NCBI GenBank assembly: GCA_964617065.1
Contig: CAZTVM010000003.1
Location: forward strand, 1-42,875
From: JAVBNU01 sp964617065
GTDB taxonomy: Bacteria; Cyanobacteriota; Vampirovibrionia; Gastranaerophilales; Gastranaerophilaceae
Direction: 5' to 3'
DNA length: 42,875 nt
Shown here: positions 1-7,039 of the stretch, piece by piece
How positions within the stretch are numbered: position 1 is the first letter of the stretch
Layout of the letters: each line of letters begins with the position of its first letter
Notes under the pieces: generated by a model
The model's database searches: none
The model's input: the letters and a program-made list of their open reading frames with translations, nothing else
Told to the model about the DNA's origin: nothing
Translations under genes and position numbers: made by a program

Positions 1-188
1 GAAATGAAAACCCAGGTGGCGGAAATGAAAACCCTGGTGGCGGAAATGAAAACCCTGGTGGCGGAAATGAAAACCCAGGCGGCGGAAATGAAAATCCAGG
101 CGGTGGAAATGAAAACCCTGGTGGCGGAAATGAAAACCCTGGTGGCGGAAATGAAAATCCAGGCGGTGGAAATGAAAACCCTGGAAGT
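1..188 (+). repeat. 21-bp coding minisatellite, nine units
   Basis: Nine head-to-tail 21-bp units with consensus GGAAATGAAAACCCTGGTGGC start at about bases 0, 21, 42, 63, 84, 105, 126, 147 and 168. The first unit is cut by the window edge and the last diverges to end in GGAAGT. Variation is almost entirely synonymous: CCA/CCT, GGT/GGC and AAC/AAT. Units 5-6 and 8-9 share the same variant pattern, which suggests a three-unit higher-order duplication. The unit length is a multiple of three, so copy-number change keeps the host gene in frame. Confidence 0.9.
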
Positions 189-422
189 GTAGACAATAAT
201 AATCGTAATCCAAGAAATTTTGATTCACGTGATAAACATTACGTTAATACACTTTCAGTAGATGACAGTACATATAACATGCCTGCAGCAAAAAATGAAC
301 GTCCACAATTTACTACTATTCACGGTTTAGCTGTTGATAATCCACTTGACGCTGAAGTTATACTTAGAGAACTTCAAAACGGATTTAGAATAGAAAAACA
401 AATTATACCCGGAATAATCTAA
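1..422 (+). CDS. C-terminal part of a GNENPGG-repeat protein (5' truncated)
   Basis: The frame beginning at base 3 is open from the window edge to a TAA at 420-422. It encodes nine tandem 7-residue units, Gly-Asn-Glu-Asn-Pro-Gly-Gly, followed by about 77 non-repetitive residues. The first stretch after the repeats is Asn/Arg-rich (VDNNNRNPRNFDSR) and the end reads EKQIIPGII before the stop. The repeat is hydrophilic, Gly/Pro/Asn-rich and acidic, as in linkers or surface-exposed stalks. No membrane anchor, sorting signal or catalytic motif is visible in this part, and I do not recognise the family. An overlapping frame starting at base 4 (Met-Lys-Thr repeats) is a shadow: it stops at the end of the repeats, while the reading given here continues well beyond them. 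A good intrinsic terminator follows 25 bases after the stop. Confidence 0.75.
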   Translation, partial: NENPGGGNENPGGGNENPGGGNENPGGGNENPGGGNENPGGGNENPGGGNENPGGGNENPGSVDNNNRNPRNFDSRDKHYVNTLSVDDSTYNMPAAKNERPQFTTIHGLAVDNPLDAEVILRELQNGFRIEKQIIPGII

Positions 423-446
423 ATTAGCTAAACTGATACATATTTT

Positions 447-482
447 AAATCACCTGCTCGTTATTGAACAGGTGATTTTTTA
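447..482 (+). terminator. Intrinsic terminator of the repeat-protein gene
   Basis: A perfect 10-bp stem (AAATCACCTG at 447-456 paired with CAGGTGATTT at 469-478) closes a 12-base loop and runs into a T tract at 475-481. It lies just after the + strand stop codon. On the - strand the hairpin is followed by A-rich, not U-rich, sequence, so it should act mainly on the + strand gene and at most weakly on the converging fabF transcript. Confidence 0.8.
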
Positions 483-498
483 ATTTTTAATTTTTATA

Positions 499-1746
499 TT
501 AATTACTTTTTTTGAAAATTAAAACGGCATTACAACCACCGAAACCAAACGAATTTGACAAAGCATACTTTATATTGTGTTTTTTTGCAATATTAGGAAC
601 GTAGTCAAGATTAGCAACTTCGTCATCTTGATTATCTAAATTAATTGTGGGTGGCGCAATACTGTCACGTGCTGCTAAAATAGAAATAATTGCTTCAGCT
701 GCACCTGCAGCACCTAATAAATGACCTGTCATTGATTTAGTTGAACTTACTAATAAATTTTTATTTGCGTTTTTATTGCCGAAAATACGCTCAACGAGTT
801 TAGATTCCGCAACATCACCAACTTTTGTACTTGTGCCGTGCATATTGATGTAATTTATATCGTTTGTTGATATAGCAGCATTTTCTAAAGCTGATTTAAT
901 CGCATAACTTGCGCCATCACCGTTAGGGTCAGGTGCAACAGCATCATACGCATCAGCACTTTGACCGTAGCCTACAATTTCAGCGTAAATTGTCGCATTA
1001 CGTTTTAGTGCGTGTTCTCTTTCTTCTAAAATCAGAACAGCGCCTCCTTCACTGATTACAAATCCGTCACGGTCTTTGTCAAAAGGACGAGACGCTTGTT
1101 GAGGATGTTCATTATTTTTTGAGAGTGTACGTGCACTAGTAAATCCACCCATTCCAAAATTACATATTTCTGTGTCACAGCCTCCTGCAAACATTATATC
1201 TACATCGCCACACTGTATTGAACGATATGCATCTCCTATTGCATGCGCACCTGTTGCACACGCAGTAGAAACAGCTTTACACAAACCTTTTAACTTGTAC
1301 TTTATAGATACTTTTGAAGCAGCCATATTGGGGATAACCATTGGAACCGTGAAGGGTGAACATTTTGTGAAACCTTTTTGTAACATTAATTCGTAAGTCT
1401 TTGTTATCGTTGCAAGTCCACCGACAGAAGTTCCCATAATTACGCCAATTTTATAGGGATTTTCTTCAGCTAAATTTAATTTTGAATTTCTGTAAGCGTC
1501 TTCCGCTGCGATAAGTGCATATAAGACAAATTTGTCCATTCTTTTTAATTCTTTTGCACTTACATATTCTTCCAAATTCAGCTCGGGAATTTGTCCGCCT
1601 ATTTTTACCAATTGTCCTTCAGCGTTGAAATTAGAATTAAATTTTTTAATTGCGCTATTGCCGTTTGCAACGTTTCCCCAGAGGTTTTCTGCACCTATAC
1701 CGTAGGGTGTCACACACCCCATACCTGTTATTACTACTCTTTTCAT
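499..1746 (-). CDS. fabF: 3-oxoacyl-ACP synthase II (FabF)
   Basis: FabF elongates acyl-ACP by decarboxylative condensation with malonyl-ACP in cytosolic type II fatty acid synthesis. The 415-residue protein has the usual family length. It carries the thiolase-fold catalytic set: nucleophile Cys163 in STACATGAH, His303 in NMHGTSTK, Lys337 in SSTKSMTGHL and His342. These numbers are almost identical to those of the E. coli enzyme. The start is supported by a purine-rich GGAGAAAGAGAAGG sequence just upstream. It is the last gene of a six-gene operon, 30 bases after fabH. Nothing looks damaged. Confidence 0.96.
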   Translation of the reverse strand: MKRVVITGMGCVTPYGIGAENLWGNVANGNSAIKKFNSNFNAEGQLVKIGGQIPELNLEEYVSAKELKRMDKFVLYALIAAEDAYRNSKLNLAEENPYKIGVIMGTSVGGLATITKTYELMLQKGFTKCSPFTVPMVIPNMAASKVSIKYKLKGLCKAVSTACATGAHAIGDAYRSIQCGDVDIMFAGGCDTEICNFGMGGFTSARTLSKNNEHPQQASRPFDKDRDGFVISEGGAVLILEEREHALKRNATIYAEIVGYGQSADAYDAVAPDPNGDGASYAIKSALENAAISTNDINYINMHGTSTKVGDVAESKLVERIFGNKNANKNLLVSSTKSMTGHLLGAAGAAEAIISILAARDSIAPPTINLDNQDDEVANLDYVPNIAKKHNIKYALSNSFGFGGCNAVLIFKKSN

Positions 1747-1776
1747 CCTTCTCTTTCTCCAAACAGTTCTGAAAAA

Positions 1777-2769
1777 TTATCCTAATCTAATAATACCACA
1801 AGCACTGGTCATGCCTGCACCAAATGCACTTAATAAAAGTATTGCAGGCTTTTTTATACTACCGTCATTAAGGGCTTCTTTTATCGCACAAGGAATTGAA
1901 GCTGCTGAAATATTACCGTATTTTTGCACGTTAGATATTGTTTTTTCTTTGGAAATTCCAATTCTTTCGCTTAAAGCCTCAATCATCCTCAAATTAGCTT
2001 GATGTGGTATGAAATAGTCAATATCATCTATCGTCATATTGACTTCTTTTAAAGTTTTTTCTATTGTTTCAGGAATTTTTTTCATAACATATTTATAAAC
2101 ATCACGTCCTGACATTGTTATATGGTAACTCGCAGGTTCCTGATTTTCGACTGCTAATGGACAGTTTTGGTTTCTCATTGACAATGATATAAACTCTTTA
2201 TTTTTACCATCAGCCGCAATGTTAATGTGAATTAAATCATCTGTATCATTTTCGTTTCCGGCTTCTAAAAGCATTGCGCTCGCTCCGTCACCGAATAATA
2301 TACAAGTAGTTCTATCTGTCCAATCTACATATTTTGATGTTGCATCAGCAGCTAAGACAATTATTCTTTTGTACAATCCTGAAGAAATATAAGCTTTTGC
2401 TATGCTTAATCCATATAAAAATCCTGAACAAGCAGCTACTATATCAAAAGCAGCTGCATTATCAGCTTCAATAGCAGCTTGCACTTCACATGCCACTGAG
2501 GGATATGCTCTATGCGGAGTTGATGAGGCGGATATAATTAAATCAACCGTTTTGGGGTCTATTTTTGTACTTTCGACTATTTTCTTTACCGCTGCAACAC
2601 CTAGAGTAACTTCGTCTTCATCTCCTGATACAACTCGACGTTCCGCTATTCCCGTTCTTTGGGTTATCCACTCATCGCTTGTTTCGACTATTTCTGACAA
2701 ATTATCGTTCGTAATAACTAACTCAGGAACACTAAACTCAATTCCTTTTATTTTTGCAGGTATATTCAT
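1777..2769 (-). CDS. fabH: 3-oxoacyl-ACP synthase III (FabH)
   Basis: FabH starts fatty acid synthesis by condensing an acyl-CoA primer with malonyl-ACP. The 330-residue sequence has the full Cys-His-Asn triad: Cys114 in VAACSGFLYG, His256 in IPHQANLRM and Asn286 in YGNISAAS. An AGGAG motif lies about 9 bases before the ATG. The gene is 16 bases downstream of the gamma subunit of a 2-oxoacid:ferredoxin oxidoreductase and upstream of fabF. The operon partner that makes acyl-CoA is the unusual part: it suggests that the primer is made in the same operon. Primer choice (acetyl versus branched acyl) cannot be read from the residues I can see. Confidence 0.95.
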   Translation of the reverse strand: MNIPAKIKGIEFSVPELVITNDNLSEIVETSDEWITQRTGIAERRVVSGDEDEVTLGVAAVKKIVESTKIDPKTVDLIISASSTPHRAYPSVACEVQAAIEADNAAAFDIVAACSGFLYGLSIAKAYISSGLYKRIIVLAADATSKYVDWTDRTTCILFGDGASAMLLEAGNENDTDDLIHINIAADGKNKEFISLSMRNQNCPLAVENQEPASYHITMSGRDVYKYVMKKIPETIEKTLKEVNMTIDDIDYFIPHQANLRMIEALSERIGISKEKTISNVQKYGNISAASIPCAIKEALNDGSIKKPAILLLSAFGAGMTSACGIIRLG

Positions 2770-2785
2770 TAATTCTTACTCCTAT

Positions 2786-3337
2786 TTATATGTATATTGG
2801 TGTATTTATGTAATTATAACCTATTTTGAATGCTTCCAGATTTAAATTTAGTAAATATTTTTTTTCAGGAGGCAAAGCCCTTTCAATAGCTTTTTTTACA
2901 TAATTACTTTTTAAATTATCACAAATACTACTTAAAATTCCAAGAGCCACTATATTAGCTACTTTTATATTTCCTAAATTTCTCGCTATATCCGAAATCT
3001 TTGAAAAAATATAATGAACATCATTTCTTTTACATTCTTCTTCTATGATTGATGAATTAGCAATAACTGTACCATCGACTTTTAATTTAGGTAAAAACTT
3101 TTTAAAGGATAAATCATTTAACGCAATCAAAAAATCTACTTCTTTTTTATGAATAGAAGAAACTTCATTTTCTGAAAAGACTATTTCACAGTTTACAGCG
3201 CCACCTCTCATTTCAGCACCGTAACAGGGATACCAAGTAACATTCAAACCTTCGAACATTATTGCATTGGCTAAAATAATACCTGCTGAAAGGACTCCTT
3301 GACCTCCGAAACCTGCTATAATAATATTTTGTTCCAT
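2786..3337 (-). CDS. 2-oxoacid:ferredoxin oxidoreductase, gamma subunit
   Basis: This is the 183-residue gamma subunit of a four-subunit, ferredoxin-dependent 2-oxoacid oxidoreductase. The N-terminus carries the family nucleotide-binding motif GFGGQGVLSAG at about residues 8-18, followed by the conserved WYPCYGAEMRGG stretch at about 35-46. A GGAAGGG ribosome site precedes the ATG, and the gene follows the beta subunit after only 3 bases. Its place in a Vor-like operon suggests VorC/KorC. The gamma sequence alone does not settle the substrate. Confidence 0.9.
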   Translation of the reverse strand: MEQNIIIAGFGGQGVLSAGIILANAIMFEGLNVTWYPCYGAEMRGGAVNCEIVFSENEVSSIHKKEVDFLIALNDLSFKKFLPKLKVDGTVIANSSIIEEECKRNDVHYIFSKISDIARNLGNIKVANIVALGILSSICDNLKSNYVKKAIERALPPEKKYLLNLNLEAFKIGYNYINTPIYI

Positions 3338-3340
3338 TGT

Positions 3341-4087
3341 TTACCCTTCCGTTAAATCTTTGTATGTACCTAATGGAAATACTTGCACCATGTTTTCTCT
3401 TATGTGTTGATGAGCACCCTCTGGTGTCATTTTCCAGTTCGTTGGACAGCTTGAAAGTATTTCTACAAATCCAAAACCTAATTTTTTTTCTTGTACATCG
3501 AAAGCTTTTTTTATTGCCTGTTTAGCCTTACTTATATTCGCTGCCGAGTCAAGTGAAACTCTCGCTGCATAAGCTGTTCCTTCACATAAAGCTATATGCT
3601 CGGTTATTTTAAACGGATAACCATGTTGTTCAACACTCCTTCCGTATGGAGATGTCGTAGTCACCTGCCCCAGCAATGTCGTAGGACCCATTTGCCCGCC
3701 AGTCATACCATAAGTCGTATTATTTATACAAATAGCCGTGATATGCTCGCCACGAATGGCTGCATACATAGATTCTGTCAAACCTATCGACGCAAAATCT
3801 CCGTCACCTTGGTAAGTTATAACAAATTTATCTGGATTAGTACGCTTTATTCCTGTGGCCTCTGCTCCTGCACGACCATGTGGACATTCAAAGCAATCTA
3901 CGTCCATAAAATCGTACAAACATACTGAGCAACCAACACTGGCAGCGGCTATCGTGCTTTCTCGCAATCCTTTTTCATCTATTAATTCAGCCATTAATCT
4001 TATTGCTACACCATGGTCGCACCCCGGACAAAATGTGTATGAAATGTCTTTTTTTAATGATTTAGGTATACTAAATACTTGTTGCAT
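3341..4087 (-). CDS. vorA: 2-oxoacid:ferredoxin oxidoreductase, TPP-binding beta subunit (VorA-like)
   Basis: The beta subunit binds thiamine diphosphate and a [4Fe-4S] cluster in the oxidative decarboxylation of a 2-oxoacid to acyl-CoA. The N-terminal CPGCDHG motif and the TPP/Mg site, which begins GDGDFASIG and ends in CINN about 26 residues later, are clear. Further cysteines in VGCSVCLYDF and DCFECPHG can serve as cluster ligands. Two in-frame ATGs exist, at 4093 and 4087. The GGAG at 4095-4098 lies 7 bases from the second but only 1 base from the first, so I use 4087 (248 residues). The gene overlaps the end of the alpha gene, as expected for translational coupling. Confidence 0.92.
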   Translation of the reverse strand: MQQVFSIPKSLKKDISYTFCPGCDHGVAIRLMAELIDEKGLRESTIAAASVGCSVCLYDFMDVDCFECPHGRAGAEATGIKRTNPDKFVITYQGDGDFASIGLTESMYAAIRGEHITAICINNTTYGMTGGQMGPTTLLGQVTTTSPYGRSVEQHGYPFKITEHIALCEGTAYAARVSLDSAANISKAKQAIKKAFDVQEKKLGFGFVEILSSCPTNWKMTPEGAHQHIRENMVQVFPLGTYKDLTEG

Positions 4088-5141
4088 GTGCATTCTCCGT
4101 TATTTTTACAACTTCAGCAAAAATCTCCTCCGCACTGAACCACTCACCCGACGGTCGTCCGAGAAAATCTACTTCAGCTTGACCTTTTATAGCTAGTTTC
4201 ACATCTTTTACCATTTGCCCCATATTCATTTCTATAGTTAAAAATTGCTTTGTCTTTTTGCTTAATTCATACAAACGCTTTTCAGGAAAAGGAAACAAAG
4301 TAATTGGTCGTAATATGCCAACCTTCAAACCGTTTTGTCTACACAAATTCATCGCTGCTTTTATGTTTCTGCCCAAACTTCCAAATGCCACTAAAATCAC
4401 ATCTGCATCATTTGTATTGATTTCTTCATAACTGACTTCGTTTTTTATTATCAAATCATATTTTTTGAACAAATTTTGCATGTGCTCTGCATGCCTTTCT
4501 TGCACCGGCTCAAGTGAGCGTATTTCTCTTGCGCTACGGTTCTTTGCTCCTGTTAAAGCCCAATCCGTGTTATCTACTTCTTCATAAGGATACTTCGTAA
4601 AAGTTCCCGGCTCTTTAGATTGTCCTAGCAGACCGTCAGACAAAACGATTACAACTGTTCTGTACTTTTGAGACAAATAAAATGCCCTGTAGGTCAAATC
4701 AATAGACTCTTGAACTGATGAAGGCGCTAATACAACAATCCTATAATCGCCATTACCACCACCCGTAACTGCTTGATTATAATCAGCTTGTGAGGGATAG
4801 ATATACCCCAAGCCCGGACCCGCTCTCATGACGCTGATTAAAACTAATGGCAATTCATCACATGCTGCATAAGACAGACCTTCTTGCATCAACGCTATTG
4901 CGCAAGAAGCAGATGAAGTCATAGCCTTTTTGCCTGTTGAAGCCGCACCCATCACCATGTTTATTGCAGCTATTTCACTCTCTGCACAAACAAATGCTCG
5001 TCCATATTGAGGCATTTCACGACTCAAATATTCACCTATCTCCGTTTGAGGCGTAATAGGATAACCAAAATAACAATCACAGCCTGCATTTATAGCCGCT
5101 TGGGCCATCGCCTCATTCCCTGATATAAGTACTTTTTCCAT
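4071..5141 (-). CDS. vorB: 2-oxoacid:ferredoxin oxidoreductase, alpha subunit (VorB-like)
   Basis: The 356-residue alpha subunit opens with GNEAMAQAAINAGC followed by FGYPITPQTEI. From family knowledge this is the form typical of VorB, the branched-chain (3-methyl-2-oxobutanoate) type, rather than the usual 2-oxoglutarate KorA. The pyrimidine-binding domain includes the CAESEIAAINMVMGA stretch (about 53-67) and the MRAGPGLGYIYPSQADY stretch (about 129-145). The C-terminal domain has ILRPITLFPFP. The gene starts 1 base after the [4Fe-4S] subunit stop, and its end overlaps the beta gene. Substrate assignment to 2-oxoisovalerate or related acids is by resemblance only; 2-oxoglutarate or an indolepyruvate-type substrate remains possible. 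Confidence 0.9.
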   Translation of the reverse strand: MEKVLISGNEAMAQAAINAGCDCYFGYPITPQTEIGEYLSREMPQYGRAFVCAESEIAAINMVMGAASTGKKAMTSSASCAIALMQEGLSYAACDELPLVLISVMRAGPGLGYIYPSQADYNQAVTGGGNGDYRIVVLAPSSVQESIDLTYRAFYLSQKYRTVVIVLSDGLLGQSKEPGTFTKYPYEEVDNTDWALTGAKNRSAREIRSLEPVQERHAEHMQNLFKKYDLIIKNEVSYEEINTNDADVILVAFGSLGRNIKAAMNLCRQNGLKVGILRPITLFPFPEKRLYELSKKTKQFLTIEMNMGQMVKDVKLAIKGQAEVDFLGRPSGEWFSAEEIFAEVVKITENAHATSI

Positions 5142-5142
5142 A

Positions 5143-5352
5143 TTACTTAAAAACCTCGGTTATCGCTAAATGAGGACAACTAACAGCACATGCCTTGCAG
5201 CCTATGCACTCTTTTGATATATCACAAAACTCTACTACGTAATTGCTCGTTATACCAGCCTTGTCACTTTTTTTTATCAAATGCTTCGGACAAGCAGCTA
5301 TACATAAATAACAAGATTTACATTTCTCTTGATTTATAGTTATATGTGCCAA
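5143..5352 (-). CDS. 2-oxoacid:ferredoxin oxidoreductase, 2[4Fe-4S] ferredoxin-type subunit
   Basis: This small protein supplies the two cubane clusters that pass electrons from the TPP enzyme to ferredoxin. It has two complete CxxCxxCxxxC(P) sets: CKSCYLCIAACP and CIGCKACAVSCP. I choose the TTG at 5352 (69 residues). A GGAGAGG ribosome site sits 6 bases upstream, and the frame's ATG at 5406 lies inside the -10 hexamer of the operon promoter, so it cannot be in the mRNA. An ATG at 5391 is possible but has no ribosome site. This is the first gene of the Vor-FabH-FabF operon. Confidence 0.88.
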   Translation of the reverse strand: MAHITINQEKCKSCYLCIAACPKHLIKKSDKAGITSNYVVEFCDISKECIGCKACAVSCPHLAITEVFK

Positions 5353-5404
5353 TGTAATCCTCTCCTTTTTGTTTCTTATACTTTTCCTCATAGAAACAAC
5401 TACC

Positions 5405-5433
5405 ATTCTATCTCGTATTAAAAACTATGTCAA
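5405..5433 (-). promoter_or_regulatory. Promoter of the vor-fabH-fabF operon
   Basis: On the - strand, TTGACA (5433-5428) and TAGAAT (5410-5405) are separated by 17 bases, a near-perfect sigma-70-type promoter. Transcription should begin near 5398, giving a leader of about 45 bases before the TTG start at 5352. The -35 box lies only 22 bases from the -35 box of the opposing promoter at 5456, so both genes share one compact control region. Confidence 0.75.
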
Positions 5434-5455
5434 TTGTTTTAAAAAACTAAATAAT

Positions 5456-5482
5456 TTGACAAAATTAAATTTGATATATAAT
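5456..5482 (+). promoter_or_regulatory. Promoter of the DUF1836 gene, placed for leaderless transcription
   Basis: Perfect consensus hexamers TTGACA (5456-5461) and TATAAT (5477-5482) are spaced 15 bases apart, slightly shorter than the 17-base ideal. The expected start site, 6-7 bases past the -10, falls on or next to the A of the ATG at 5489. No Shine-Dalgarno sequence lies before that ATG. Confidence 0.6.
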
Positions 5483-5488
5483 GTTATT

Positions 5489-6061
5489 ATGCTTAATGAT
5501 GTTTCGTCAGTTCAATTGGAAGATATGGAAAAATTGGCATCATATCACTGCCCTGGATATGAGGAGTTGCCTAGTATTGAACTTTATATGGACCAAATGT
5601 TGGCAATTTTGGATACGTATTTGTCTTGCTTCGAAATACCCGGCGAAGAAAAATCTATTACACCTACAATGGTGAACAATTACGTAAAATTAAAAGTTAT
5701 TCCACCACCTAGAAACAAAAAATACTCAAAATTGCACTTGCTTTATTTGATTGTATTAGGGACTTTGAAGCATGTTTTGAGTATTTCTGACATAGCCACT
5801 TTAATAAAAATACAAACAAAACTTTATCGTATCAGACGTGCTTACAATTTTTTCGGAATTGAATTGGAAAATGTTTTAAAAGCGACTTTTGGAACTCGTG
5901 ACTTTTCAGAAGCTAATAGCATTTGGGAAAAAACACACCTTTCGAAAGCAGTTCACTCTGCGCTACTTTCTTTTGCTAATAAGATTTATGTCAAAAAATG
6001 TTTGTTCTCTTTTGAACGTGCCATAGAACTCAATTTAGTAGAGTCCGATATTAACAATTAA
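5489..6061 (+). CDS. DUF1836 domain protein, putative transcriptional regulator
   Basis: The protein (190 residues from the chosen start) matches the DUF1836 pattern: an early LPSIELYMDQMLAILDTYL segment, then TPTMVNNYVKLKVIPPPRNKKYS, which resembles the start of a MerR-like winged helix, then a helical C-terminal half. From family knowledge these are small helix-turn-helix proteins common in Firmicutes and related anaerobes, mostly uncharacterised. The frame is open further upstream to 5369, but that part contains the promoter and codes for an unlikely leader, so the ATG at 5489 is preferred. The gene is divergent from the vor-fabH-fabF operon and shares its 22-bp inter-promoter region, so it may regulate that operon (inference). 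Its 3' end overlaps the converging XRE gene by 4 bases. Confidence 0.85.
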   Translation: MLNDVSSVQLEDMEKLASYHCPGYEELPSIELYMDQMLAILDTYLSCFEIPGEEKSITPTMVNNYVKLKVIPPPRNKKYSKLHLLYLIVLGTLKHVLSISDIATLIKIQTKLYRIRRAYNFFGIELENVLKATFGTRDFSEANSIWEKTHLSKAVHSALLSFANKIYVKKCLFSFERAIELNLVESDINN

Positions 6062-6261
6062 AAATCGAACAATTCTTTTATTTCTATGTTGAAAGCTTCT
6101 GCTATTTTTTCGATGTTTTCCTCTTTTGGCATTTGCAAACCATGTTCTATTTTACACAGATTTGATGGCTCCATCTGTAAAATTTCCGCAAATTTTACTT
6201 GTGAAATTCTTTTAGATTTTCTTATTGCTTTGATTTTCTCACCTAATTTTTTTCTCAACAT
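6058..6261 (-). CDS. Small XRE-family helix-turn-helix regulator
   Basis: This 67-residue protein is essentially one Cro/C1-type helix-turn-helix domain: KIKAIRKSKRISQVKFAEIL, then PSNLCKIEHGLQMPKEENI as turn and recognition helix, then the closing helices. There is no effector domain. The start at 6261 has AGAGG 6 bases upstream. An in-frame ATG at 6288 would add nine Lys-rich residues but has no ribosome site. The target is unknown. It overlaps the DUF1836 stop codon tail to tail. Confidence 0.85.
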   Translation of the reverse strand: MLRKKLGEKIKAIRKSKRISQVKFAEILQMEPSNLCKIEHGLQMPKEENIEKIAEAFNIEIKELFDF

Positions 6262-6339
6262 TTTATACCTCTTTTTCTTACAACCCATGCTAACTAATAT
6301 AACGAATTGAAAAAAATAATGTTCATTTTTATTATAATT

Positions 6340-7026
6340 TTATTTCTCATTACAAAACATCAGGCTATTCGTGCGAAATTGAGCTATATTTTTATTTAAT
6401 TTTTTTATTAAAAGTCCTATATGGTATCCGTCCATCAACGCATGGTGCACTTCAATAGAAACACTTATTACTTGTTTGTCATTCATCTTGTAAGGCATGC
6501 CCCATAAAATTCTGGGTATACTATCATTTTTGAGTGATTTGTATGGATTTGTGAAAGCTGTAAATTTTCCCCAAGGCGCAAAAGTTAAATAAGCCACATC
6601 TTCACCGATTTCGATGCCTATTTCATTTTGTTTCGAAGTTGTTACCTTTCGAAATTCGTCCATAAAATTACAGAAATTTTCTTCATACGGAACGTAACAA
6701 TTACAATAATTCGGCTTCTGCTTCATAAATGTAAAGCCGCCACCGATTTTTTCATAAAGAATTACTCTATCATTTTCTATCCTGTATTTGAAATTCTCAA
6801 TTTCATTTAAACTCTTTAAAATAATATATAAAGTTGCCTGAAAAAAATTAATTTTAGGTTTAATATCACATTGCTTTAACTCTCTAACTAACTTAGTTAC
6901 ATCAACTTCAATAGTGACAGAAAATTGTGGTCGCTCGAAATCCTTAAAAAACTCATACTGCTTTTTTCTTTCCCAGTCTTCGATATCTACATTTATTACT
7001 CGTTTTTTCTCCAAAATACAATTCAT
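6340..7026 (-). CDS. Chloramphenicol acetyltransferase-like O-acetyltransferase (CAT type A fold)
   Basis: The protein matches the trimeric CAT family over its whole length (228 residues against about 215). The signature VHHALMDGYHIG places the catalytic base at His195 and the structural Asp at Asp199, the same numbers as in CAT-III. The APWGKFTAF stretch matches the family's Ser-x-x-Pro-Trp segment, but the position that holds Ser148 in CAT-III appears to be Thr148. Known family members transfer acetyl from acetyl-CoA to chloramphenicol or other hydroxylated compounds. Overall resemblance looks moderate, so drug resistance should not be assumed. An AGAGG site supports the start. It follows a small membrane-protein gene by 13 bases and is probably co-transcribed with it. 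Confidence 0.82.
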   Translation of the reverse strand: MNCILEKKRVINVDIEDWERKKQYEFFKDFERPQFSVTIEVDVTKLVRELKQCDIKPKINFFQATLYIILKSLNEIENFKYRIENDRVILYEKIGGGFTFMKQKPNYCNCYVPYEENFCNFMDEFRKVTTSKQNEIGIEIGEDVAYLTFAPWGKFTAFTNPYKSLKNDSIPRILWGMPYKMNDKQVISVSIEVHHALMDGYHIGLLIKKLNKNIAQFRTNSLMFCNEK

Positions 7027-7039
7027 TACAAACCTCTAT

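Noticed and set aside
1..188. CRISPR-like array
   Set aside because: Units are contiguous 21-bp repeats without spacers and lie in frame inside a coding sequence.
4..192. Met-Lys-Thr repeat protein in frame 1
   Set aside because: It ends exactly where the repeat ends, while the alternative frame continues in non-repetitive coding sequence to 422 and is followed by a terminator.
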